Shown piece by piece: positions 29,172 through 37,785 of a stretch of DNA of 64,000 bases (positions are counted from its first letter, which is position 1; each line of letters begins with the position of its first letter). This DNA is from Spartinivicinus marinus (GTDB taxonomy: Bacteria; Pseudomonadota; Gammaproteobacteria; Pseudomonadales; Zooshikellaceae): the NCBI RefSeq assembly GCF_026309355.1, contig NZ_JAPJZK010000001.1, positions 5,786,501 through 5,850,500 on the forward strand. Direction: 5' to 3'. The translations under genes and the position numbers were made by a program. The notes below the pieces were generated by a model, which was given only the letters and a program-made list of their open reading frames with translations, had not been told where the DNA came from and did not search any database.

Positions 29172-31670
29172 TTAGCTACTCCGGTGTTGTCGAATATTAG
29201 CAACAACTGACTCTAAGGCACGATCAAATGTTGGTTGGTTATCCAGTACTTTGGCATAGCCATTTTGAATATCCACCAATAAATCTGCTCTAGACCGCTC
29301 AAATAACTTAAACCCGTGATTATTCGTAAAGATATATTTTTCAAGACTGGCTGAATGGAAAGCAACCTTACAACGGGTAAACTCGCCTTTAATCATATAA
29401 TTCATCCGAGTGCCAGTACGCACTTTATTAACCAGGCTAATAGCTTCTGCTGTTGACAGGCGATCAGGGGCTTCATCAGTAATCGACGATGGTTTGTCAA
29501 CCGCTGGCTTTTGATCACTGACTGACTGTGTTGGGGGAAATGAAAATTCAAGAGGGTCATCAGAACTTGTTTCTGTTGTTGCTTTCTCTGCTTCATCCGC
29601 TTCGGACTCTTCAGAGGCAACAATTGGTTCCACTTTACTATCAAGCGCTGATTGGGTAGCGAGGCTCTCTTCTATAGTCTCTAAAGTTTCATTTTTTGCT
29701 TGTACCGCATTCGTAGTTTGATTGAACTGCTGGTAATCATGTCCAACAGCTTGTTGCATTTTCTCAGCTAATTTTGCTTGTTCTTGTTGCTGCTTACGTT
29801 TTTCCTGAGCAGCTTGTTCTTCAGCTAACCGGGTAAAAATTTCTTTGGCTTGAACATTACTTTCAGATGCATCAGGTTCTTTTGTTGCTTTCTTAGCAGG
29901 ACTAACAAACTGCCCATCAGCCTTTTTAATAAATGATAAGTGAATATCTTTAAGTTGCTCCATAAAGTGGCTTTGAATCAACTCATCAATTTGGCAGTCA
30001 GTAAAGACTTTTTCAATGCCCTTAACGATTGTTGGCAATTCACGCATTAGCTCACTTTTTTGCAAACTGCTTTTGCCTACGCCGGTCGACCATAATATTT
30101 TATTGAAAACATCAACCACTTCTGTTCTTTCATCACTCAACGGTAAGTATTTCATAAATGAAATATACAACACTTTTGACCATACTTTTTCTAGCAGTAA
30201 ATGAAAAAACATTGGCTTTTTCATTTTACTGATAGGCAAGGCAACAAACTCTTTAACAGCGGCTTCTGCTTCTCTGACTCGCTCCTCTTGATCCGCTTCA
30301 ATGCGGGCTTGCTCAGTAAGGGATAGCTCTTGCACATTTGCTGAGTCGACCAATTGCATCAGGAAGTTAGAGGTTTTACTTGTTAATGATGCCACCTGTT
30401 CCTTATTGGTAGTAAAGTTATGAGTGAGTTCATTAACGCAGTCATTGATAATATGGAATGCTTCGGAATCAGTAGAGGTTACCCGATAACTGATTTCGGT
30501 TAAATTATTCAAAAGCTCTTTTGCTGGATGCGCTTGGTCAATAAATAAGTCTGCATCAGATAAAGCTAAACGCATATAGGGAATTTGCAGTTGCATCAAT
30601 AACGTCGACACAATGGGCGGAATGCCTTGATCATTTTGAATAAAATCAAACATTAATGCTGCCAGATTAATAATATTCTCTCCCGAGTGGCTCATCACAC
30701 TGTATTGGGTGTCCGATGAGTTGCGCTGTAGATTTTCCGCCAAGGTTTGATGGATATCTGGCATGTCAGCGCTGTCTTTGAGTTTTGTCGTGTTTTGAAT
30801 AACCTCCAACATGTTATCTACGTCTTTATTCGAGATAGTGATAATAGATTTATCCTCACCTATGCCATCTGGTACATTGGATAAGCTGGGTTTTTCAAAA
30901 CTATCACTCCCCAGCAATGAGGTAATATCCGTTGATTGAAGTAGCTCTAGTATATTCAAGTCAAAGTCTTCTGGTACCTCTATCAGCCGACTTCCTGTTG
31001 ATACGCCCTGTTCTCCTGATAGAACTTCTTCACGATCTCTTGCTGGGGCTTCCTCAAGAATAAATCCACTATTTTCTAGCTGTTTTCTAATACCAATATA
31101 TAAATGTTTAAAGTTAGGTAATAACTTATCACGAAACTGTTTTCGTAAGATTTGATCCAATGTGCTACTTAACTTGGCTTTCGTCAGGCTTTCTTGCAAG
31201 CACTCGCCAACGCATTGAGGAAAAAAAGGAATTTTGGCTTGGGTAATATCTGCATCTGGCATCGCTTGAGAAAAGCCACTAGCAATGGGTATCATGACAA
31301 AATTAAATGCACTTAAGCTGTTTGCAATCAGCCTTTGCACAACTAGCTTCTCTTCAAGATCATCATCACTGACTAAACTGAAGCTATTCCCTTTTAGCTG
31401 CTGTTTGTATGCTTGCTTTGGCTGGATTAGCTCTTTTTCAAATACTTGCCACTGGGCTGAAAAGGCACTGACCATCGTTGGCCGTTTTTTACAGAGTTCA
31501 TCTGCCAGTTGTAAGTAGTCTTCAGAGTCTTGCCCCAACTTATCAAGTTGCTCCTGCACAACATCTAGTACGGTATTATATTGGCGAAAAATCTCTTTTT
31601 TGGCTGCACCAAGCAGTTTTGTAATCAATGCAGGTGCTGTACTGCCCTCAGGCCCAGGGGGATGCTTCAT
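29172..31670 (-). CDS. DUF1631 family protein
   Basis: An 832-residue cytoplasmic protein matching the long DUF1631 family (often misnamed thymidine phosphorylase). The N-terminus LLGAAKKEIFRQYNTVLDVVQEQLDKL and the middle PIVSTLLMQLQIPYMRLALSDADLF fit. A charged coiled coil (about 615-665, EEQAAQEKRKQQQEQAKLAE) and an acidic Ser/Glu linker (about 675-740) precede a small C-terminal domain (TGTRMNYMIKGEFTRCKVAF) that resembles PilZ-like beta barrels. Members may link cyclic di-GMP to surface behaviour, but the function here is unknown. Confidence 0.8.
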   Translation of the reverse strand: MKHPPGPEGSTAPALITKLLGAAKKEIFRQYNTVLDVVQEQLDKLGQDSEDYLQLADELCKKRPTMVSAFSAQWQVFEKELIQPKQAYKQQLKGNSFSLVSDDDLEEKLVVQRLIANSLSAFNFVMIPIASGFSQAMPDADITQAKIPFFPQCVGECLQESLTKAKLSSTLDQILRKQFRDKLLPNFKHLYIGIRKQLENSGFILEEAPARDREEVLSGEQGVSTGSRLIEVPEDFDLNILELLQSTDITSLLGSDSFEKPSLSNVPDGIGEDKSIITISNKDVDNMLEVIQNTTKLKDSADMPDIHQTLAENLQRNSSDTQYSVMSHSGENIINLAALMFDFIQNDQGIPPIVSTLLMQLQIPYMRLALSDADLFIDQAHPAKELLNNLTEISYRVTSTDSEAFHIINDCVNELTHNFTTNKEQVASLTSKTSNFLMQLVDSANVQELSLTEQARIEADQEERVREAEAAVKEFVALPISKMKKPMFFHLLLEKVWSKVLYISFMKYLPLSDERTEVVDVFNKILWSTGVGKSSLQKSELMRELPTIVKGIEKVFTDCQIDELIQSHFMEQLKDIHLSFIKKADGQFVSPAKKATKEPDASESNVQAKEIFTRLAEEQAAQEKRKQQQEQAKLAEKMQQAVGHDYQQFNQTTNAVQAKNETLETIEESLATQSALDSKVEPIVASEESEADEAEKATTETSSDDPLEFSFPPTQSVSDQKPAVDKPSSITDEAPDRLSTAEAISLVNKVRTGTRMNYMIKGEFTRCKVAFHSASLEKYIFTNNHGFKLFERSRADLLVDIQNGYAKVLDNQPTFDRALESVVANIRQHRSS

Positions 31671-31756
31671 GGGTGATTTACTAAACCAACAAAATTAATC
31701 TAACTAATACCTTATTATAGACCGTTGACCGCCAGGGCTGACATCTACTGCTTATT

Positions 31757-32563
31757 TTATTGGGGTGGAGATTGTAATTGAAGCTTAATCAGTCCCTTAA
31801 AATAACGGGCGATTGGAATGTCCATTAGCCTTTCTAACGCTTTTGCTTTTGCCTCATAGAGTTTCAGGTCAAGTGTTAGTTTGCTTTTACCACAGAGGAT
31901 AATTCTATTTTCAGTGGAATCTACCAAGCATAAATAAACTTCAGGGAATTTCGCACAAAGCTCATAAAAGAAGGGTTCGTTAAAGTTAGGAGCTTGGTGA
32001 TAATTAATCACTAGCCAGCCATCATCACTTAGGAGTGCAAAGCTATCTTCTACAAAGGCTTTTCTCTTTTGATAACTATGCATGCCCCAAGCTTGGTAAA
32101 TATCAGAAAAAATAATATGGGTGCTGCCTTTTATTGCTTTGGGTAGGTATTTTTGAGCATCAGACTGGATAATGGTTAATCTATCATCAGTTGGTAGTTG
32201 AAAGTATTTAAAGGCTACATCAATTACCATTTGCCTTAGCTCGATGATATGTAATTCAACAGAGGGTAGAAAATGATGAAGACAGCTGGCCAGACTCCCC
32301 CCACCTAATCCCAGCAATGTCACATGTTTAGGTGTTACAAAGACCAGGCCCATCAACATGGCTTGAAGGTACTCATACACTAACGAATATGGTCTGGTTA
32401 TTAATATGCAGCTTTGCTCGTAGATAGAATCAAAGGTGAGTATACGGCTACCAGCGTACTCTAATACAACCACCCGCCCATGGCTGTCTTCATTTCGATA
32501 CAGCTCAATAGCGCCCGTCGTTGCGGATAGCTCAGTAATGAGCTGCTTTATTTTTTTTAACAT
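31757..32563 (-). CDS. Spermidine-synthase-like methyltransferase-fold protein
   Basis: A 268-residue protein with the Rossmann nucleotide-binding loop TLLGLGGGSLAS, the acidic strand VELHIIEL, and IIFSDIYQAWGM, as in the spermidine synthase superfamily. The N-terminal beta domain resembles SpeE, but the catalytic Asp pair and putrescine-site residues were not clearly seen. No AdoMet decarboxylase gene is adjacent. It lies between the DUF1631 gene and the ion transporter gene on the same strand, 46 bases from the latter. Aminopropyltransferase activity is uncertain. Confidence 0.75.
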   Translation of the reverse strand: MLKKIKQLITELSATTGAIELYRNEDSHGRVVVLEYAGSRILTFDSIYEQSCILITRPYSLVYEYLQAMLMGLVFVTPKHVTLLGLGGGSLASCLHHFLPSVELHIIELRQMVIDVAFKYFQLPTDDRLTIIQSDAQKYLPKAIKGSTHIIFSDIYQAWGMHSYQKRKAFVEDSFALLSDDGWLVINYHQAPNFNEPFFYELCAKFPEVYLCLVDSTENRIILCGKSKLTLDLKLYEAKAKALERLMDIPIARYFKGLIKLQLQSPPQ

Positions 32564-32609
32564 GACTACTAGCGCCTATTGCACTGATTATTTGTTGGAC
32601 TTTACATAT

Positions 32610-33941
32610 TCAGGTTAAGTCAATATACAAAAAGTCATAACCTACTACTAAAAATAGACTGCACAATAACAGAGTGATAATCATGGCTGGAGTGCCTTTA
32701 CGAACCCATAGTCCTGGCGTGATGGCTAGCTGAGGGTTTCCTGTATCCCGAGCCAAGCGTTCTGAAATGGTGACAATATAGACATTGGCTGTTGAGCCTA
32801 TATGAGAGCCATTCCCTCCCATGCCTACCCCCATGGCTAAAGTCCACCACATCACACTGACATTTACCCCTTCTGTTTGCAGCCCTGCTAGTACTGGAAT
32901 CATTGCTGCGGTAAAAGGAATATTATCAATCAAGGCTGACAAAATAGCAGCCACCCACAATAATACTAAGGCAGCTATTAATGGGGACTCAATTATTAAT
33001 GGCTTAAAGGTTTGTCCAACCACTTCCAGTAAGCCGCTTTTTTCAACGCCACCAATCATTATAAAAAGGGATATAAAAAAGATCAGTAACGGGGTTTCTA
33101 AATAATTGGTTACTTGCTCCAGCTCAATATGTTTAGCTAAAAACAAGAGCAACGTTAAGCAAGCAGCAGCTACCAACCACGGCTCCCAGCCGATGGTATG
33201 ATGAAGAATAAATAACACCACCATCACTCCCATGACAAAAATACATTTTTGCCAAAGAGATTTATTTTTGTATTTCACTTCATGATCGAACTGATGCTTA
33301 ACGTTTGCAGACAGCTCATTAGCAAATAAATAGCGAAGCGCAATTAAAATGCCTACCCATGCTAATAGTACAGGAGGCCCCATATGAATAATAAACGTGT
33401 TAAAGCTAATCCCAGCAGCGGAGCCAATCATTAAATTAGGAGGATCACCAACTAATGTAGCCACACCACCAGTATCGGATAACAAGGCAGCGGCTAATAG
33501 GTAAGGAATGGGAGAAACGCCCATTGTACGAGAGATGAGAATAATCAGTGGGCCAAAAATAATAACGGTGGTTACATTATCCAATAGCAGAGAAATTACA
33601 GTAACGGCCGTACCCAGCATGATTACCAGTCGATACTGGGAACCTTTGCTTTGTTGTGCCAAGTAGTGTGCTAAATACTCAAAGCCACCAGTACTGATCA
33701 TGATAGCTACAATAATCATCATGATGGCTAATAAAAACACTACATTCCAATCAATAGCATGAACGGCTAATTGCGGCGAATAAAAGCCGTAAAACTGTCC
33801 GGCAATAATAATGCTACCGGCTCCAGCCATAGCAAACTTGGCTCGCTCAATACCATGAAAGTTTTCAGTAAAAATTCCAAAAAAGGTAAGTATTAAAATA
33901 AACCCTGAAACCAGCATGGGTTCAGTCAAGTGATTAATCAT
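32610..33941 (-). CDS. ArsB/NhaD-type ion transporter (SLC13-like permease)
   Basis: A 443-residue membrane protein with about 11-12 helices. The motif LDNVTTVIIFGPLIILI, the loop GGVATLVGDPPNLMIG and, in the second half, ALIDNIPFTAAMIPVL and GNGSHIGSTANVY are the paired signature of the ion-transporter superfamily that holds ArsB, NhaD and P-protein. Na+/H+ antiport or anion export is plausible; the sequence does not decide. It is the first gene of the three-gene minus-strand cluster. Confidence 0.85.
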   Translation of the reverse strand: MINHLTEPMLVSGFILILTFFGIFTENFHGIERAKFAMAGAGSIIIAGQFYGFYSPQLAVHAIDWNVVFLLAIMMIIVAIMISTGGFEYLAHYLAQQSKGSQYRLVIMLGTAVTVISLLLDNVTTVIIFGPLIILISRTMGVSPIPYLLAAALLSDTGGVATLVGDPPNLMIGSAAGISFNTFIIHMGPPVLLAWVGILIALRYLFANELSANVKHQFDHEVKYKNKSLWQKCIFVMGVMVVLFILHHTIGWEPWLVAAACLTLLLFLAKHIELEQVTNYLETPLLIFFISLFIMIGGVEKSGLLEVVGQTFKPLIIESPLIAALVLLWVAAILSALIDNIPFTAAMIPVLAGLQTEGVNVSVMWWTLAMGVGMGGNGSHIGSTANVYIVTISERLARDTGNPQLAITPGLWVRKGTPAMIITLLLCSLFLVVGYDFLYIDLT

Positions 33942-34069
33942 AAGAGCTTTCCATCGCTTAAGTAACTTCCATTGTTTTTATTATTTTACCATTGACTCTA
34001 GAGTTCTCTCCAGGGTTTACACTGAATATATCAGTTAATTTATGAGTCAATAAGTCTGTAGGTATTGAA

Positions 34070-34984
34070 ATGAGTCATCATTGTCATCATGACCATGCTA
34101 GCGGGTCAGGTTTTCGGGTATTACTGGTTGCGTTTTTAATCACCACCAGCTTTATGGTCGTTGAAATCATTGGTGGTGTCATTTCTGGCTCATTGGCCTT
34201 GATTGCTGATGCAGGCCATATGCTAACAGATAGTTTTGCTTTAGCCCTGGCATTAGCTGCAATTCACTTGGCGAAACGAACGCCTGATAATAAACGAAGC
34301 TTTGGTTATCAGCGTTTTACAACGTTAGCCGCTTTTATTAATGCAGCCAGCCTGTTATTGATTGTGGGCTGGATATTCATTGAAGCTGTGCAACGGTTTA
34401 TTGAACCTGAACCTGTAATGGGCCCCACTATGCTAGTTATCGCTATTGTGGGGTTTGCTGTCAACCTTTTTGCCTTTTGGCTATTACACCGTGGACAGCA
34501 AGATAATATCAATATTCGCGCCGCCACTCTGCATGTTCTTGGCGATTTATTGGGTTCAGCAGCGGCCATTGTTGCTGCCATTATTATCATTCTCACTGAC
34601 TGGACTCCCATTGACCCAATCTTATCTGTTGTAGTCTCCTTGCTTGTATTGCGTGGCGCGTGGTCATTATTAAAAGAAACCAGTCATGAACTGCTAGAGG
34701 GAGTACCTAATAGTGTGGATACAGAGCAGATAGCCCAGCAAATGCCAAACGCGCTCACTGGGGTCATTAATGTCCACCACATACATGCCTGGCAACTGGG
34801 TAGCCAGCAAATAGTCGTTACCTTGCATGTGCATGCTGATGGCAGTCAGTCTCATGACAAGTTACTTACCTCTATCCATAGCTGGCTTTACCAACAGTTT
34901 GGTATTCAACATGCCACCGTTCAGCTGGAATATGACCCGTGCGAGCAGTTTGATTGTGAGCCACAACCAAGCCACTCGCATTAA
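34070..34984 (+). CDS. zitB: Cation diffusion facilitator, zinc exporter (ZitB/CzcD type)
   Basis: A 304-residue inner-membrane Zn2+/H+ antiporter with six helices. The N-terminus is His rich (MSHHCHHDHASG). Helix 2 carries SLALIADAGHMLTDSFALAL with the Asp/His zinc-site residues, and the R-F-GYQRFTTLAA loop follows. Helix 5 carries HVLGDLLGSAAA, and the C-terminal cytoplasmic domain has VHHIHAWQLGSQ and a Cys/His tail. Divergent from the ArsB/NhaD gene; its stop lies 8 bases from the convergent KfrA-like stop. Confidence 0.92.
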   Translation: MSHHCHHDHASGSGFRVLLVAFLITTSFMVVEIIGGVISGSLALIADAGHMLTDSFALALALAAIHLAKRTPDNKRSFGYQRFTTLAAFINAASLLLIVGWIFIEAVQRFIEPEPVMGPTMLVIAIVGFAVNLFAFWLLHRGQQDNINIRAATLHVLGDLLGSAAAIVAAIIIILTDWTPIDPILSVVVSLLVLRGAWSLLKETSHELLEGVPNSVDTEQIAQQMPNALTGVINVHHIHAWQLGSQQIVVTLHVHADGSQSHDKLLTSIHSWLYQQFGIQHATVQLEYDPCEQFDCEPQPSHSH

Positions 34985-34992
34985 GTTAAAGG

Positions 34993-35997
34993 CTAATCTG
35001 CATGTCCTTTGGCCAGCTGCTTGAGCATATTCTCTTCAAGCCGCTGTTCCAGATGTTCGCAACGCTCTTCTAAAAAATGAAGTTGACCTTTAACCTGGGC
35101 ATAAGCAATTTCTGCTTGTTGTGCTTTTGCCCTCTCATTAGCCACTTGCTGGCTGAGCTTTTCTTGTTGATTAAACAGGTGATCTTCACGGTGCTGAGAG
35201 TTTTCTAAGGTTTCTTTCGCCACCACCATTTCTGCCTGGGCTCTGACCAGTTGATTGCCCATCTCTTGTAATTGTTTGGCTAACTCCCCCACTTCATTAC
35301 GCAGCTTGGCCTGTTCTTCACCAGATTTTTTCTCTAACTGCTTGTAAGCCGTGCGCTGATCATCCAGTTGCTGATAAAGCTTATTTTCGTTTCCTTCATA
35401 AATCTGACTAATCCGGTCAACTTCACCTTTAAGGCGCGCTTCTTGGGCTTTTAAGTCAGCATCATGTTTGACTGTCAACTGGGCCATCTCTTCCCGAAGC
35501 TCATTACGCTTGCCCTGCTCTTGCTCTAGTTGTTGTTTAAGCTCCAATCGCTCAGTGCGCAACTGGCTTAACTCAGTCCGCTTGTTATCAATATGGCGCT
35601 CGCGCTCCGCGACTGTTTCCCGTAAGTCAGAGAGTTGCCCCGTTAGCTGTTCCACTTGCTTCAGCAGTGTGTTCTTTTCCTCAGCTATCGTTTGTAGCTG
35701 GTTTTTTAAAGACTCGATTTCATCCTGGTAGCCATCCGCCTTCTTTTCAGCCGCCTGTTGATATTTGTGCTTTAACTGCTGACACCAGTTATTAAGGCCT
35801 GCCAATAGCTCGTGATCTAAGTGCTCAAGACCTGAAAGGCGTCCATCCAGCACTCGCCACTCCTGAATCCACGGGCCAATTTTTGAGAATGAACCCCCAG
35901 TGATGGCTTGTACATCCGCTTGCCTCACTTGCCCTTGTTCAGCTTGTAGCTGCCGACAGGCGGCGAAAACCGCTTCTTTTGTTACAACACTGGCCAC
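34993..35997 (-). CDS. KfrA-like DNA-binding protein with long coiled coil
   Basis: A 334-residue protein. Residues about 1-75 form a KfrA-type N-terminal DNA-binding domain (VTKEAVFAACRQLQAEQGQVRQ, then GGSFSKIGPWIQEW). From about 85 to the C-terminus it is an almost continuous heptad-rich coiled coil (for example LRTERLELKQQLEQEQGKRNELREEM). KfrA proteins are autoregulators and alpha-helical partition accessories on plasmids, but homologues are also common on chromosomes. The two palindromes upstream (36259 and 36376) are candidate operators. It stands alone on its strand. Confidence 0.8.
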   Translation of the reverse strand: MASVVTKEAVFAACRQLQAEQGQVRQADVQAITGGSFSKIGPWIQEWRVLDGRLSGLEHLDHELLAGLNNWCQQLKHKYQQAAEKKADGYQDEIESLKNQLQTIAEEKNTLLKQVEQLTGQLSDLRETVAERERHIDNKRTELSQLRTERLELKQQLEQEQGKRNELREEMAQLTVKHDADLKAQEARLKGEVDRISQIYEGNENKLYQQLDDQRTAYKQLEKKSGEEQAKLRNEVGELAKQLQEMGNQLVRAQAEMVVAKETLENSQHREDHLFNQQEKLSQQVANERAKAQQAEIAYAQVKGQLHFLEERCEHLEQRLEENMLKQLAKGHAD

Positions 35998-36258
35998 TTA
36001 TTTTTACCTTTTATTTCTTTAGTCAGTTTAGCCTGAATATTTCAATACGTTGTGCCTAAGGTCTATTGAGCCCTTACCTGGAGCAGACCTTAGCGCACTA
36101 CTTAGACTTCACCCTATAGATTTCAGCAGCCCTATTTATTCGGGCAGCTCTTCTACTAACTCATTCATCACTCAGCTGCCACATTTTGCCTCCATTAGCC
36201 AGCCCTTATTCAAGGGCTCTGTTAGCGCGCATAGATAAGCTTTAAAACAGTGATAACC

Positions 36259-36282
36259 GATAGATTTTGTGAATTATCTATC
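36259..36282. promoter_or_regulatory. Palindrome GATAGAT-N10-ATCTATC, candidate operator
   Basis: Perfect 7-bp inverted arms separated by ten bases, about 260 bases upstream of the KfrA-like start, in an AT-rich tract. Operator function is inferred from the symmetry and the position. Confidence 0.35.
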
Positions 36283-36375
36283 ATTTTGTTGGTTTTGTAC
36301 AGAATACGATAATATCAATTACCATAATACGTATTACCTATTTTGATATCATATTACCAAGTAAAACCAATAACA

Positions 36376-36397
36376 TCCGATAACCGTCGTTATCGGA
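36376..36397. promoter_or_regulatory. Palindrome TCCGATAAC-CGTC-GTTATCGGA
   Basis: Perfect 9-bp arms around a four-base centre. GATAACCGATAG near 36252 shares the core GATAACCG. The pair could be binding sites for the KfrA-like protein or the remains of a mobile palindrome. Confidence 0.4.
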
Positions 36398-36775
36398 GGT
36401 ATTTAAATACAAGAAGTGACTATTTAAGGAATAGGAACAACGGGAGGGATCAATTCGGGCATATTCACCCTAAACTGGCGAAAAGAACCAATAAGAAGGG
36501 CTGATTGGAATTTGAGCAATTCACTAAAAGCGAGACAAATCAGAGGGCTAAACTATTTCCAATACCTAGACACCAATGATCAATACGACAATATAATATT
36601 GTTCCAGGCGTCTTGTCTTACACCCTTTGGGCCATCCTACAGATGCTTACCAACTTTGCTGGGAAAAATTTGAACAGCTCAAGCTAGGCCCTAAAAGGGA
36701 TAAACCAATTAAGGCTGGTAAAAAGACCCCACCTTTCGGTGGTTATATAAGAGAACAATTTATTTTAAATTACAG

Positions 36776-37784
36776 AGTCTAACGCAATGCTCGACTTTTC
36801 AGCCTATTAATTTAGATAACTGTAGTGGAGCATTGCCTTGGTTCCTATTAAATAATACACATAAGCTGTGCGATAACAGCTTGCGGGTCATTCGATTAGT
36901 CAAACTCCACAGGGTTCTGCCTTTGGTCCGCTGAATATTAAACCTTTCTACTAGCTGACCAATGGTTGTCTCAACTCGTCGTCGTAACCGATTAAGCTGG
37001 CTCCTCCAGGACTTGGGTAAAGGATCAATCATGTTATCTCTAACCGGGGTTTCTAGCTGAAGCGATTTTAACTCTAACAATTCAGCTTTAAATTCAGCCC
37101 CCAAATAACCTTTATCCCCTAACAACATGCCTGACGGCATACCTTCTGTTAACTCCCATACAGCTTCCCTTTCGCCATCACTTGCTGGGGTTAATGTAAA
37201 TCCTGCTATGGCTCCATGAAAGTCAATAATGAGGTGCCCTTCAAAGCCATAATAGGTTTCCCCCTTGGATGCACAATAGCCATACTCAGCCTCTTCTTTA
37301 AAGCGGCGGCAATTTCTTGCACGTTTAAAGTGGCTAACAGGCAAAGGAAAACCATCGACAACATGTATAGGATCATTAATAGTACCCAGCTCAGCTGTTA
37401 CTTGCTTTTGTAATTGTTGTTTTATCGCCCATAAATTAGCAGCTTGTTTAGCAAACTGGCTTCTTGAGCCTATGCCTGGAAAATACGCTTTCCAATGCTC
37501 TTTGAAGTATTTCCAGATAGCGGTATCAGCATCAAGGCCTTGAAATTCACCAATTAACTCCATGGTAATGACTTCTGCATCCGACAGTGAGGGCTTAATT
37601 CCTCGCTGACGTAATCGCCGTTGTTTTAATAAATCAGTTAAAACATCATCGACCCAACAATAAGTAGTTATGATAAACTCTTCCAGTGACATTCCCTTTC
37701 CTTGATATCCCTGTTTTCGCAAACTTAGGATGGGGTTAGGGTTTGTCATTTCAAGTTATTAAAAGTCGAGCATCGCGTGAGTCT
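36776..37784 (-). mobile_element. IS982-family insertion sequence, about 1.0 kb
   Basis: The ends 36776-36799 and 37761-37784 are inverted copies of 24 bases with three mismatches (core CGATGCTCGACTTTT on one side). One transposase gene fills the interior. The right end stops one base before the stop codon of the collar-type tail fibre gene. No convincing target duplication was seen. Confidence 0.88.
36799..37749 (-). CDS. IS982-family transposase, apparently intact
   Basis: A 316-residue DDE transposase. The N-terminal part (LSDAEVITMELIGEFQGL) is the IS982 hallmark. Catalytic acidic residues lie in IHVVDGFPLPV, LLGDKGYLG and RRRVETTIGQL. The stop codon lies against the inner edge of one terminal repeat and the start is near the other, so the gene fills the element. 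No frameshift is seen. Confidence 0.93.
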   Translation of the reverse strand: MTNPNPILSLRKQGYQGKGMSLEEFIITTYCWVDDVLTDLLKQRRLRQRGIKPSLSDAEVITMELIGEFQGLDADTAIWKYFKEHWKAYFPGIGSRSQFAKQAANLWAIKQQLQKQVTAELGTINDPIHVVDGFPLPVSHFKRARNCRRFKEEAEYGYCASKGETYYGFEGHLIIDFHGAIAGFTLTPASDGEREAVWELTEGMPSGMLLGDKGYLGAEFKAELLELKSLQLETPVRDNMIDPLPKSWRSQLNRLRRRVETTIGQLVERFNIQRTKGRTLWSLTNRMTRKLLSHSLCVLFNRNQGNAPLQLSKLIG

Positions 37785-37785
37785 A

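Larger units (their letters stand above)
35998..36775. other. Long AT-rich intergenic region with palindromes, upstream of the KfrA-like gene
   Basis: No gene is supported in these 778 bases. The part 36240-36440 is strongly AT-rich and holds two palindromes (annotated separately). Bases 36661-36708 carry GAACAGCTCAAGCTAGGCCC, a relative of a short repeat also seen at 56333 and 60252. CCACC and GGTGG at 36729-36742 form a small hairpin just before the IS982 left end. Confidence 0.6.

Noticed and set aside
36050-36238. 62-residue plus-strand frame upstream of the KfrA-like gene
   Set aside because: Low-complexity composition, no start signal, lies within the probable promoter region of the KfrA-like gene.
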